DNA of 8,760 nt. Source: an uncultured Collinsella sp. (GTDB taxonomy: Bacteria > Actinomycetota > Coriobacteriia > Coriobacteriales > Coriobacteriaceae). How positions within the stretch are numbered: position 1 is the first letter of the stretch; each line of letters opens with the position of its first letter. The notes beneath the pieces are model-generated. The model made no database searches, was not told the origin of the DNA, and saw nothing but the letters and a program-made list of their open reading frames with translations. The translations under genes and the position numbers were made by a program. Below, in pieces: positions 1-5,250 of the stretch. The stretch spans positions 1-8,760 of the forward strand of contig CABUUK010000064.1 of the NCBI GenBank assembly GCA_902494765.1, given 5' to 3'.

Positions 1-98
1 AAGGTCTTGCCCGAACCGGCGCCCGCCGAGACAAACAGCGGGCGGTCGAGCGTTTTGACGACTTGCAGCTGTTGCGGCATCAAAGTCGAAAGATCCAT
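1..98 (-). CDS. addA: UvrD/AddA-type helicase-nuclease subunit, N-terminal fragment (runs off the left edge)
   Basis: Only the first 32 codons are inside the window. They begin MDLSTLMPQQLQVVKTLDRP and continue through the Walker A motif GAGSGKT. A Q-motif (PQQ..VV) followed about 15 residues later by GxGxGKT is the usual opening of superfamily 1A helicases (UvrD, PcrA, AddA, RecB). The ATG is 3 nt after the stop codon of the AddB-like gene, and an AAGGAGG ribosome binding site lies inside that gene's last codons, 12 nt upstream. The pair is therefore almost certainly one operon with coupled translation. Next to an AddB-type nuclease, the best call is AddA, the motor and nuclease subunit that resects double-strand breaks for RecA-dependent repair. 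The nuclease domain that would separate AddA from plain UvrD/PcrA lies outside the window, so the symbol is inferred from context. Confidence 0.85.
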   Translation of the reverse strand, partial: MDLSTLMPQQLQVVKTLDRPLFVSAGAGSGKT

Positions 99-101
99 GG
101 T

Positions 102-3100
102 CTACACGTCCCTCCTTACAAACGTTCCTTCGTGGTTATACGAGCAGCGCGCATGCGCGGCCTGAGCCGACGTCGGATCGACGGCAGCCACGACGCCCGC
201 CTCGAGCTCGCGCAGGCGCTCGGCAATTCCGGCCTCCACGCGGTCGAGCAGTGCATCGAAGTCCATGTTGCCACCCTCGCCGGGGAAACCTTTCTTAAGG
301 CCCGGGATGCGACCGTCGCCGCGCTCTTCCTCGAGCAGCTCGGCGCTCGCGGCACCGCGCAACGCCGGCTTGCCGCCCTTGGTCGAAAAGTAGAGCGCCG
401 CGCGCGTGTTCAGATCCAGCGCCCGCCGCATGGCCTGCGCGTAGATGAGCGTCTGGGTATGCGGCGGCAACCAACGCGGGTCGTCGGCGGGCACCGCGCC
501 CGTCTTCTCGTCGAACACCGTGGGGTCGGCGAGCTTATATTCCTCGACGCCCGAACGATGCTTGTAGTCGATCACCACGGCACGGTTCTCGGCATCCACG
601 TCCACGCGGTCGATGCGCCCGCCGAGCGGCCAGCCGGCATACTCGACCTTAAGCTCGTTAAACGCAAATTCCAGATAGCGCGGGACAAAGGGCGCAAGCG
701 CCTCGGACTCATAGGCGAGCACGCCCTCCAGCTGCGGCAAGATCTCGGCCACCTGGCGCTCCTCCACCGGAGAGAGTGGCACGAGCGGGCCCTCGGTACC
801 GCGCTTGCCGGCGTGCTCGGCCAGGGTCTCGTCGAAGACCTCGCGCAGCAGCTCCTGTGCGCGCGGCAGGTTCATGGGCGTCACGCGCTCCATACCTTCC
901 TGCGGCAGGCGAGCATGCAGGTGCTCCAACACGTCGTGTACAAAGTTGCCCTTCTCCATGTTGCCAAAGCCCGCATCGATAGACTGGGGTTTTACGCGAT
1001 AGGACACAAACCAGCACAGCGGGCAGGTGGAATAGGCCTCGATCTGCGAGGCGGACGTTAAACGCGGCACGAGCGGCGCATCCTCGCCCTCACCATCGCG
1101 GCGGCGCAAAACCAGATACGGCACGGCCTCGGCGCTCAGATGCTGAGGGGCTTCGCATGCGACCCGCTTGCGCTCGAGCCCTTCGCCGGCGGCGGGGTCG
1201 AAGTCCCTCACGATATCGCCCTCGCCCACGCACGTCGCCTTGGCGGCGCCGGCGGCCTTGTCGGCGTCAGCGGCCTTGGCGTGCGCGCGCAACTCGGTCC
1301 ACACGGCCGCCGGATAGCACTCACGCGCCTGGCGATCGTGGGTCACGCGGGCAAGCGTAACCGGACCACGCGACGCTTGCATCGCACGGCCAAAACGCAC
1401 GCGCAGCAGGGCCGCGGGCTCAAGCGTCACGCCACTGCGACCCAACTCTTCCGTCAGTGTGGCCAACGGGCCCTCCTCATGCGAGAGCGGATAACTGTCC
1501 AGGTCGACATCGGCAAACAGCACCGCATCGTAGCTGTTGGGACGCAGCGCCGCCGCATCGGTAAGCGAAACAAAGCGCACCCGGGCACGCGGGGTGCGAT
1601 CGACCTCGTAGGTCTCGTAATCGTAAGCGGTGCTGCGCTTGTCCACCTTGGTGCGGACACCGTCGAGCACGGGTACGGTCGCGGCCTGCGACACATCGAG
1701 CGCGCGGGCGTCGTTCATGAGAATGCCGATAGCATGGCGTAGCAGGGCCGCCTCGGCCTGGCGGCGGGCCTGACCGTCGAGACCGCCAAATGCGCGGTCG
1801 GGCAGTGCCTCGACAACGGCAAGCATGGCCTTGAGTGCCGTCACGGGCTTGTCACGCCACAGCGCTTGGAACACGTCCGAGACCACGCACGGCACGTTCT
1901 TAAACCAATTCTGGTCGCTGGCCGCCTTGCGGGCACCCCTCACCTGGCCCTGCACGCTCTGCAGCAGGCTCTTCACGCCCGCAGTGGTCTTGCTGCGCGA
2001 CAGGCGCATGTTCTTATCGAAGGTTCGCGCGCTGGCGGCGTCGGCGCCCGAAAGTGGGCTGTAAATCCAGTCGGTAAGCTCCGGGGAGGGCCACCACTCG
2101 GTCTTGGAGGCGGTGCCCTCGTCGGCGGCCTTCATGCGCTCGATCAGGTTGGCGAGCGCCGTGAACTGCCTGCCCGCAATGGATTGGGAAAACGCCGTGA
2201 ACTCGGCCGTCTCGGCAGCAACGTGGCGCGCCGCCAAACGAGCGGCAAGCTCGCCGAACAGCTGGGGTGCCCGGGCAGAAACAACGAGCACGCGTACGGG
2301 GTCGGCGGGTGTTGCAGCAGCTTTATCGTCCTTGGACTCCTTGTGCGCTTTCACCAACTTATCGATGACGTCCGCATAAGCATGGGCACGGGCATGGGGG
2401 CCGGCGACCTCAATAAAGGCAGGCTGAGCAGCGGACTTGGAGGCAGTCTGGGGCGCGGCGGCGCCCTCCCCCAGCGGCGCGATCTCAAACAGCACACCGC
2501 GGACATCAAATGCCGTGGCCAGCTCCTCACGCATCGCCGCTTGCTCGCGGGCGAGCAGCACGACAACCTCTCCCCCGTTGTTTGCCACGGCGGACAGCAG
2601 CTCGAGCAGGCTATACGTAAATGACGTGACGCCGCGCACGCAAACGGCGCGGGCGCACCCCGGCAGGTTGTCGGCCAAAGCGCCGGCCATAATGTCAGCC
2701 GCCTCGCAGGGCTCGACCATATCTCGACGGTCCAAACCGCGCACATAGGCGCACAAAAGTTCAAACACGCGAGCCTCGGCGTCGCTTTTGGGCTTGGGCT
2801 TGCAAACGTTGTCGCAGCAACGCTCGGCACCTGTCCCTGCCACACCCGGCAGCACATCGCAAGCCATACGCGCGAGCATACGCACCGTGCCCTGGCTGCG
2901 CGAAAGCGGCTGCAGGTCGGCGTCGTCGAGACGCGTGACCATGTCCGAAAACAGCATCTGGCGCTGCAGGTTGTCGACGAAACCGCGCCCGTCGCCCAAA
3001 AGCTCCCAAAGCGAGCGAAGCCACGATGTAGGCGTCTTGTAGTCAATACCCAGCGAAACGCCGGCTTCCGCCGCATCATGACGGCACAGGTCGAGCTCGG

Positions 3101-3218
3101 CAAACGTTGGCGCCAGCAGCACGGCACGCCCGTGGCGGGCAATAAGGTCGGCAAGCAGCGCCGCCTCGGCATCGCTCAAATCCGCGCCGGCGTTGGTGGT
3201 ATAGATTCGAACAGGCAT
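102..3218 (-). CDS. addB: AddB-like PD-(D/E)XK nuclease (double-strand break resection)
   Basis: This 1038-residue protein is a little shorter than the roughly 1150 residues typical of AddB. The C-terminal third carries a RecB-type nuclease fold: SASQIEAYSTCP at 722-733, GNFVHDVLE with His761, GRIDRVD with Asp870, VIDYK with Asp884 and Lys886, and QTLIYA with Gln922 and Tyr926. These are motifs of an active nuclease. The middle (about 540-625, including YDAVLFADVDLDSYP) resembles the inactive second helicase half of AddB. The N-terminus (IYTTNAGADLSDAEAALL) sits where many AddB proteins have a Walker A loop, but no GxxxxGKT is present, so ATP binding is unlikely. Of the four Cys that hold the AddB iron-sulfur cluster, the first is plausible (Cys732, with Cys735 nearby), but the C-terminal group is reduced to one (Cys1025). 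The start at 3218 has a GGAGG only 3 nt upstream. The helicase partner follows after 3 nt. AddB is clear as a family; the exact heterodimer type is inferred. Confidence 0.85.
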   Translation of the reverse strand: MPVRIYTTNAGADLSDAEAALLADLIARHGRAVLLAPTFAELDLCRHDAAEAGVSLGIDYKTPTSWLRSLWELLGDGRGFVDNLQRQMLFSDMVTRLDDADLQPLSRSQGTVRMLARMACDVLPGVAGTGAERCCDNVCKPKPKSDAEARVFELLCAYVRGLDRRDMVEPCEAADIMAGALADNLPGCARAVCVRGVTSFTYSLLELLSAVANNGGEVVVLLAREQAAMREELATAFDVRGVLFEIAPLGEGAAAPQTASKSAAQPAFIEVAGPHARAHAYADVIDKLVKAHKESKDDKAAATPADPVRVLVVSARAPQLFGELAARLAARHVAAETAEFTAFSQSIAGRQFTALANLIERMKAADEGTASKTEWWPSPELTDWIYSPLSGADAASARTFDKNMRLSRSKTTAGVKSLLQSVQGQVRGARKAASDQNWFKNVPCVVSDVFQALWRDKPVTALKAMLAVVEALPDRAFGGLDGQARRQAEAALLRHAIGILMNDARALDVSQAATVPVLDGVRTKVDKRSTAYDYETYEVDRTPRARVRFVSLTDAAALRPNSYDAVLFADVDLDSYPLSHEEGPLATLTEELGRSGVTLEPAALLRVRFGRAMQASRGPVTLARVTHDRQARECYPAAVWTELRAHAKAADADKAAGAAKATCVGEGDIVRDFDPAAGEGLERKRVACEAPQHLSAEAVPYLVLRRRDGEGEDAPLVPRLTSASQIEAYSTCPLCWFVSYRVKPQSIDAGFGNMEKGNFVHDVLEHLHARLPQEGMERVTPMNLPRAQELLREVFDETLAEHAGKRGTEGPLVPLSPVEERQVAEILPQLEGVLAYESEALAPFVPRYLEFAFNELKVEYAGWPLGGRIDRVDVDAENRAVVIDYKHRSGVEEYKLADPTVFDEKTGAVPADDPRWLPPHTQTLIYAQAMRRALDLNTRAALYFSTKGGKPALRGAASAELLEEERGDGRIPGLKKGFPGEGGNMDFDALLDRVEAGIAERLRELEAGVVAAVDPTSAQAAHARCSYNHEGTFVRRDV

Positions 3219-3276
3219 GGTCCTCCACTCAAACCGTTCGCAATATTCAATGCTTCCATCCTACCCGCCCGCGCGG

Positions 3277-3309
3277 ACAGATTTGCCCCACGCCAACAGA
3301 TTTGACCCC
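3277..3309. repeat. Short direct repeat ACAGATTTG(C/A)CCC
   Basis: ACAGATTTGCCCC at 3277-3289 is repeated as ACAGATTTGACCCC at 3296-3309, a 19-nt offset with one internal mismatch. The second copy runs into the left arm of the long palindrome that starts at 3301. The spacing, just under two helical turns, could suit two protein sites on one DNA face, or the copies may be the remnant of a duplicated repeat-element end. It lies about 60-90 nt upstream of the addB start, read on the minus strand. No function can be assigned. Confidence 0.55.
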
Positions 3310-3389
3310 TTGGAGACGGAGGAAAATGGATCACCGAGGAGGTCAGTCTAACCCAGTGATCCGTTTTCCTCCGTCCCCAAAGGATCAAA
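3301..3389. repeat. Intergenic palindromic element, 34-bp imperfect arms
   Basis: Left arm 3301-3334 (begins TTTGACCCCTTGGAGACGG) and right arm 3356-3389 are inverted copies matching at 30 of 34 positions, around a 21-nt loop. All four differences are transitions. If the minus strand is transcribed, three of the four become G-U pairs and only one is a mismatch; on the plus strand the reverse holds. This hints that a minus-strand RNA hairpin is what has been kept. The right arm reads TTTGGGGACGGAGG on the minus strand, sharing an 11-nt core with the palindrome at 4533-4563. The element lies between the yerC terminator and addB. It is probably a dispersed repeat of this genome, but copy number cannot be seen here. 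Confidence 0.85.
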
Positions 3390-3412
3390 AAACCGCCCCC
3401 GAAGGGACGGTT
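3385..3412 (-). terminator. Rho-independent terminator of yerC
   Basis: On the minus strand, AACCGTCCC, a TTCG loop and GGGGCGGTT form a 9-bp stem (8 Watson-Crick pairs and one G-U) closed by a stable C(UUCG)G tetraloop, followed by TTTTTT. It starts 27 nt after the yerC stop codon, so it ends the yerC transcript and separates it from the addB-addA operon. Its T-tract runs directly into the arm of the 3301-3389 palindrome. Confidence 0.9.
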
Positions 3413-3438
3413 CTGCGCAATTCGTTTTTACCGCTGGC

Positions 3439-3738
3439 CTACTCGCCATCCTCCAGCTTGATGAGGATCTTGCGATAGCCACCGTACTCGCCGTTGAGTG
3501 CCTTTGAAACGCGGCTCACCGTAGTGGACGAAGCGCCGGTGCGGGCCTGAACCTCAACATAAGGCTCGCCCTCATCCAGATAACGCGCAACCTGCAGACG
3601 TTGCGAAAGATCGCAGATCTCGCGCGGCGTGCAGATATCGGTCAAAAACGCCTGGATATCCTTCTCGTCATCCAAAAGACTAAATGCGTGGACCAGCTGC
3701 TTGACATCAGGCTTGTCAAACATGTTCTCGATATTCAT
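3439..3738 (-). CDS. yerC: YerC/YecD family TrpR-like DNA-binding protein
   Basis: This is a 99-residue all-helical protein matching the YerC/YecD family, relatives of the tryptophan repressor TrpR found widely in Gram-positive bacteria. Conserved features are the DICTPREICDLSQRLQVARYL stretch (about 34-54) and a helix-turn-helix whose second helix is TGASSTTVSRV (67-77), followed by a short tail typical of the family. Length matches the usual 95-105 residues. It probably binds DNA as a dimer. Its targets are not known to me, and no tryptophan gene is nearby. The ATG at 3738 is preceded by GGTGAT at 5 nt spacing. The gene stands alone: an extended -10 promoter lies about 100 nt upstream and a tetraloop terminator follows the stop codon. 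Being TrpR-like does not show that it senses tryptophan. Confidence 0.9.
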   Translation of the reverse strand: MNIENMFDKPDVKQLVHAFSLLDDEKDIQAFLTDICTPREICDLSQRLQVARYLDEGEPYVEVQARTGASSTTVSRVSKALNGEYGGYRKILIKLEDGE

Positions 3739-3843
3739 CGATCACCGCCAAACCCGCCATAAGGCATCGAAGTTGATACTGACATCGGGCATCGTTCGCC
3801 CGTTCTATGCAATAGGGCAACGCCTGTGGCTTTTGCCCGTAGC

Positions 3844-3852
3844 AGTGTAGCA
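3844..3852 (-). promoter_or_regulatory. Extended -10 promoter for yerC
   Basis: On the minus strand the sequence TGCTACACT combines an extended -10 (TGC) with the hexamer TACACT (3849-3844). The best -35 candidate, TTGTCG, is 19 nt upstream, so the promoter would lean on the extended -10. Predicted transcription starts near 3837, giving a leader of about 100 nt before the yerC ATG. The same TGCTACA(A/C)T string occurs before mnmA, which supports it as a real promoter form of this genome. Confidence 0.6.
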
Positions 3853-4062
3853 CACCACCAAACTAAAGCGACAAGACTCTCTGCCAGCGGCGCGTTTTTC
3901 AGGACGAACGCCGTTTTGAAACCGAATGCGCACGTAAGCTCCACGAATATCTGAGACAATGGGCGGCCGAACAAGGCGGCACACCCGAGCGGCCGTCCAA
4001 GCTGCCGCAGCAAACCGCTTCACGCGACACCGACGCACCCTGCGCAAGAAAGGATTCACACC
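3853..4062. other. Non-coding stretch upstream of the PF04020 membrane protein gene
   Basis: Together with 3739-3852 (the yerC leader and promoter), this forms a gene-free gap of about 320 nt between divergent genes. The 92-residue minus-strand frame crossing it has no domain resemblance and spans the yerC promoter, so it is not called as a gene. GGGCGGCCG near 3960-3968 and GCGGCCGTCC near 3991-4000 are loosely complementary. The only promoter-like string for the plus-strand gene is TGAGACAAT (3952-3960), a weak extended -10 without a good -35. No RNA family was recognised. Confidence 0.4.
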
Positions 4063-4428
4063 ATGCGCTTTATGCTTAACTGGCTCTTTACCTCGATCGC
4101 CATCGCGATTGCCACGTTCCTCGTCCCCGGCATCCAGCCCTTCGGTTTTGCCGAGGCCTGGGTCTGTTTCGCCTTCGTGGGACTGTTCCTGAACATCGTC
4201 GATTCGCTCGTCAAGCCGTTCCTGACGGTTATCTCGCTGCCGCTCACGATCATTACGCTGGGTATTTTTCAGCTCGTAGTCAACAGCTTTATGCTCGAGC
4301 TGGCCAGCTATCTGTCGGTCAATCTGCTGGGCGCGGGTATCTCCATCGCCAGCTTTGGATCGGCCTTTATGTGCAGCATCCTGGTGTCCATCATGCGCAG
4401 CATTCTCGATAGCATCGCCGAGGGCTAA
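4063..4428 (+). CDS. Small integral membrane protein, PF04020 'phage holin family' (YvlD-like)
   Basis: This 121-residue protein has four hydrophobic segments (about 5-22, 30-47, 54-82 and 91-115). Its hallmark is the stretch from Asn44 to Leu80, with NIVDSLVKPFLTVISLPL leading into TLGIFQLVVNSFML. This is the conserved core of the PF04020 family, annotated in genomes as phage holin family or YvlD. Family length is usually 110-130 residues, so it looks complete. Despite the name there is no phage gene nearby, and chromosomal members are generally single housekeeping or envelope-stress membrane proteins of unknown mechanism. I do not assign a lytic role. The ATG at 4063 is supported by AAAGGA 8 nt upstream. 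The gene stands alone and is closed by a strong hairpin terminator about 40 nt after the stop codon. Confidence 0.88.
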   Translation: MRFMLNWLFTSIAIAIATFLVPGIQPFGFAEAWVCFAFVGLFLNIVDSLVKPFLTVISLPLTIITLGIFQLVVNSFMLELASYLSVNLLGAGISIASFGSAFMCSILVSIMRSILDSIAEG

Positions 4429-4468
4429 AACGGCCATTCCGGCCGCGCCCATCTCAACAGCCCAAAAC

Positions 4469-4501
4469 GAAGGCCGCCCATCACAAAAATGGGCGGCCTT
4501 C
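4469..4501. terminator. Strong bidirectional terminator between convergent genes
   Basis: GAAGGCCGCCCAT (4469-4481) and ATGGGCGGCCTTC (4489-4501) form a perfect 13-bp stem around a 7-nt A-rich loop. On the plus strand it is followed by TTATTT, ending the PF04020 gene. On the minus strand it is followed by GTTTTGGG, so it may also end transcripts of the Rrf2 gene, which converges from the right. Confidence 0.92.
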
Positions 4502-4532
4502 TTATTTGCCAAGTCTCAAAGGGCGAGAGAAT

Positions 4533-4563
4533 CTGCCATTTCCACCCCGTCCCCAAATGGCAG
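4533..4563. repeat. Short palindrome with TTTGGGGACGG core beside the Rrf2 stop codon
   Basis: CTGCCATTT (4533-4541) and AAATGGCAG (4555-4563) are perfect 9-bp inverted arms around a 13-nt GC-rich loop. On the minus strand the right arm and loop read AAATGGCAG partner sequence containing TTTGGGGACGG, the same 11 nt found in the arm of the 3301-3389 palindrome. It begins 5 nt after the Rrf2 stop codon and has no T-run after it, so it is not a classical terminator. It may be a smaller relative of the longer palindrome. Confidence 0.7.
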
Positions 4564-4568
4564 GTGGG

Positions 4569-4997
4569 CTAGATCACGTAGTCGTAGCCTTCGTTGGGAG
4601 CGACAAGTTGATCGAGCGTCACACCGTCGAGGTAGTCGTTGATAAGCTTGTCCAGGTTCTTCCACACGTCGAGCGTGGGGCACTCGTCAGAGCGCGAACA
4701 ACCCTTGCAGTCGCCATCCAGGCAGGCGACCGGCGCCAGGCTGCCCTCGGTCAGGCGCAAGATCTCGCCCACCGTGTACTGCTCGGGCGGGCGCGTGAGC
4801 ACATAGCCGCCGCCCTTGCCGCGCATGCCCGAGAGCATGTTGGCGCGCACGAGCGTAGCCAGAATATTCTCGAGGTACTTCTCCGAAATACCCTGACGCG
4901 CCGCAATCTCTTTAAGCGGGATACGGCCTGTCGCCTGGTGCTCGGCCAGGTCGACCATAACGCGCAGGGCATATCTGCCCTTTGTGGAAACCAACAT
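4569..4997 (-). CDS. Rrf2-family transcriptional regulator with cysteine cluster (IscR/CymR-like)
   Basis: This 142-residue protein has the standard Rrf2 layout. It opens MLVSTKGRYALRVMVDLA, has a winged helix with recognition helix around 37-57 (GISEKYLENIL), a wing RGKGGGYVLTRP (59-70), and a dimerisation helix at the C-terminus. Between them are four cysteines: Cys92, Cys97, Cys100 and Cys106. In E. coli IscR the iron-sulfur ligands are three Cys plus His107. Here the position matching that His (three after the last Cys) is Leu109, so any cluster would use the fourth Cys or another residue. CymR-type cysteine regulators lack such a cluster. It is divergent from cysK across an AT-rich control region, so I infer that it controls cysK and perhaps itself. 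No iscS/iscU gene is adjacent. The start at 4997 has an AAGG 11 nt upstream. Family certain, ligand uncertain. Confidence 0.92.
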   Translation of the reverse strand: MLVSTKGRYALRVMVDLAEHQATGRIPLKEIAARQGISEKYLENILATLVRANMLSGMRGKGGGYVLTRPPEQYTVGEILRLTEGSLAPVACLDGDCKGCSRSDECPTLDVWKNLDKLINDYLDGVTLDQLVAPNEGYDYVI

Positions 4998-5022
4998 ATA
5001 TATAGCTGCCTTTCGGTCTTTT

Positions 5023-5046
5023 AATTCGTAGAAATTCTAGCCGAAT
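5023..5046. promoter_or_regulatory. Interrupted palindrome, candidate Rrf2 operator
   Basis: The core TAGAAATTCTA (5029-5039) is a perfect 5-bp inverted repeat about a central A. It is flanked by ATTCG (5024-5028) and CGAAT (5042-5046), a second inverted pair offset by 2 nt. The core overlaps the -10 hexamer proposed for the Rrf2 gene, 30-50 nt before its start codon, which fits autoregulation. The match is by symmetry and position only; it is not a recognised IscR or CymR consensus. Confidence 0.45.
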
Positions 5047-5061
5047 AATTGGTTTTGAAAA
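5034..5061 (-). promoter_or_regulatory. Candidate promoter of the Rrf2 gene
   Basis: On the minus strand, TTTTCA (5061-5056), a 16-nt spacer and TAGAAT (5039-5034) form a plausible -35/-10 pair. The -10 matches TATAAT at five of six positions and the -35 is weak. Transcription would start near 5027, about 30 nt before the ATG. A TTGACG lies further upstream on the same strand (near 5072-5077), but no good -10 follows it at the right distance. Confidence 0.45.
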
Positions 5062-5110
5062 TACCTATTCCCGTCAAGATGGTTAATCGACTCGTAATAA
5101 TCTTCTATTT

Positions 5111-5127
5111 CCTATTGCGTTACTAGG
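5111..5127. promoter_or_regulatory. CCTA-N9-TAGG dyad over the cysK -35
   Basis: CCTA (5111-5114) and TAGG (5124-5127) are inverted halves enclosing the cysK -35 hexamer TTGCGT. A protein bound here would block RNA polymerase, which would suit repression by the neighbouring Rrf2 regulator. The half-sites are short, so chance occurrence is possible. Confidence 0.3.
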
Positions 5128-5143
5128 CTTTACTGTCTACTAT
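5115..5143 (+). promoter_or_regulatory. Promoter of cysK
   Basis: TTGCGT (5115-5120), a 17-nt spacer and TACTAT (5138-5143) form a good sigma-70/SigA-type promoter. Transcription would start near 5150, leaving a leader of about 100 nt before the cysK ATG. It sits in the most AT-rich part of the window, back to back with the Rrf2 gene promoter. Confidence 0.65.
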
Positions 5144-5165
5144 GCTTGCCAACAGCAAAACGAAC

Positions 5166-5178
5166 AACCTATAAGGTT
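5166..5178. promoter_or_regulatory. Small dyad in the cysK leader
   Basis: AACCTATAAGGTT is an inverted repeat with 5-bp arms and a 3-nt centre. Outer bases ACA and TGT extend it with one bulge. It lies 15-30 nt after the predicted cysK transcription start, so it could be an operator or the first hairpin of the leader RNA. The leader does not resemble the S-box or T-box elements common on cysteine and methionine genes. Confidence 0.3.
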
Positions 5179-5250
5179 TGTGGGTTTCGCTGCCACACAC
5201 ACCGTAAAACCACACGGTATCCAGTCATTTGAACACTTTGGAGGTTCACC

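Noticed and set aside
63..1061. 332-residue plus-strand open frame
   Set aside because: It is the antisense shadow of the AddB nuclease domain, whose motifs are clear on the minus strand. High-GC codon bias makes such long shadows common.
1140..2624. Plus-strand open frames of 200 and 252 residues
   Set aside because: Antisense to addB, Arg/Gly/Ala/His-rich composition, no recognisable motif.
3326..3470. Plus-strand small frame MDHRGGQSNP... with GGAGG 3-4 nt before the ATG
   Set aside because: The apparent ribosome site and ATG are part of the palindrome arm, no promoter precedes it, and the frame runs through the yerC terminator and the 3' end of yerC in antisense.
3735..4013. 92-residue minus-strand open frame upstream of yerC
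   Set aside because: It spans the yerC promoter, looks like random translation and has no good ribosome binding site. Only its last codons are noted as a possible leader frame.
4063..4428. Prophage or lysis cassette suggested by the 'phage holin family' name
   Set aside because: No endolysin, tail, integrase or other phage gene is nearby, and PF04020 members are widely chromosomal.
3805..4512. 235-residue minus-strand open frame over the PF04020 gene
   Set aside because: Charged, repetitive Asp/Arg/Gln-rich translation antisense to a membrane protein with a recognised family core.
5150..5250. Riboswitch (S-box or T-box) in the cysK leader
   Set aside because: No conserved S-box core or T-box sequence is visible; only small dyads are present.
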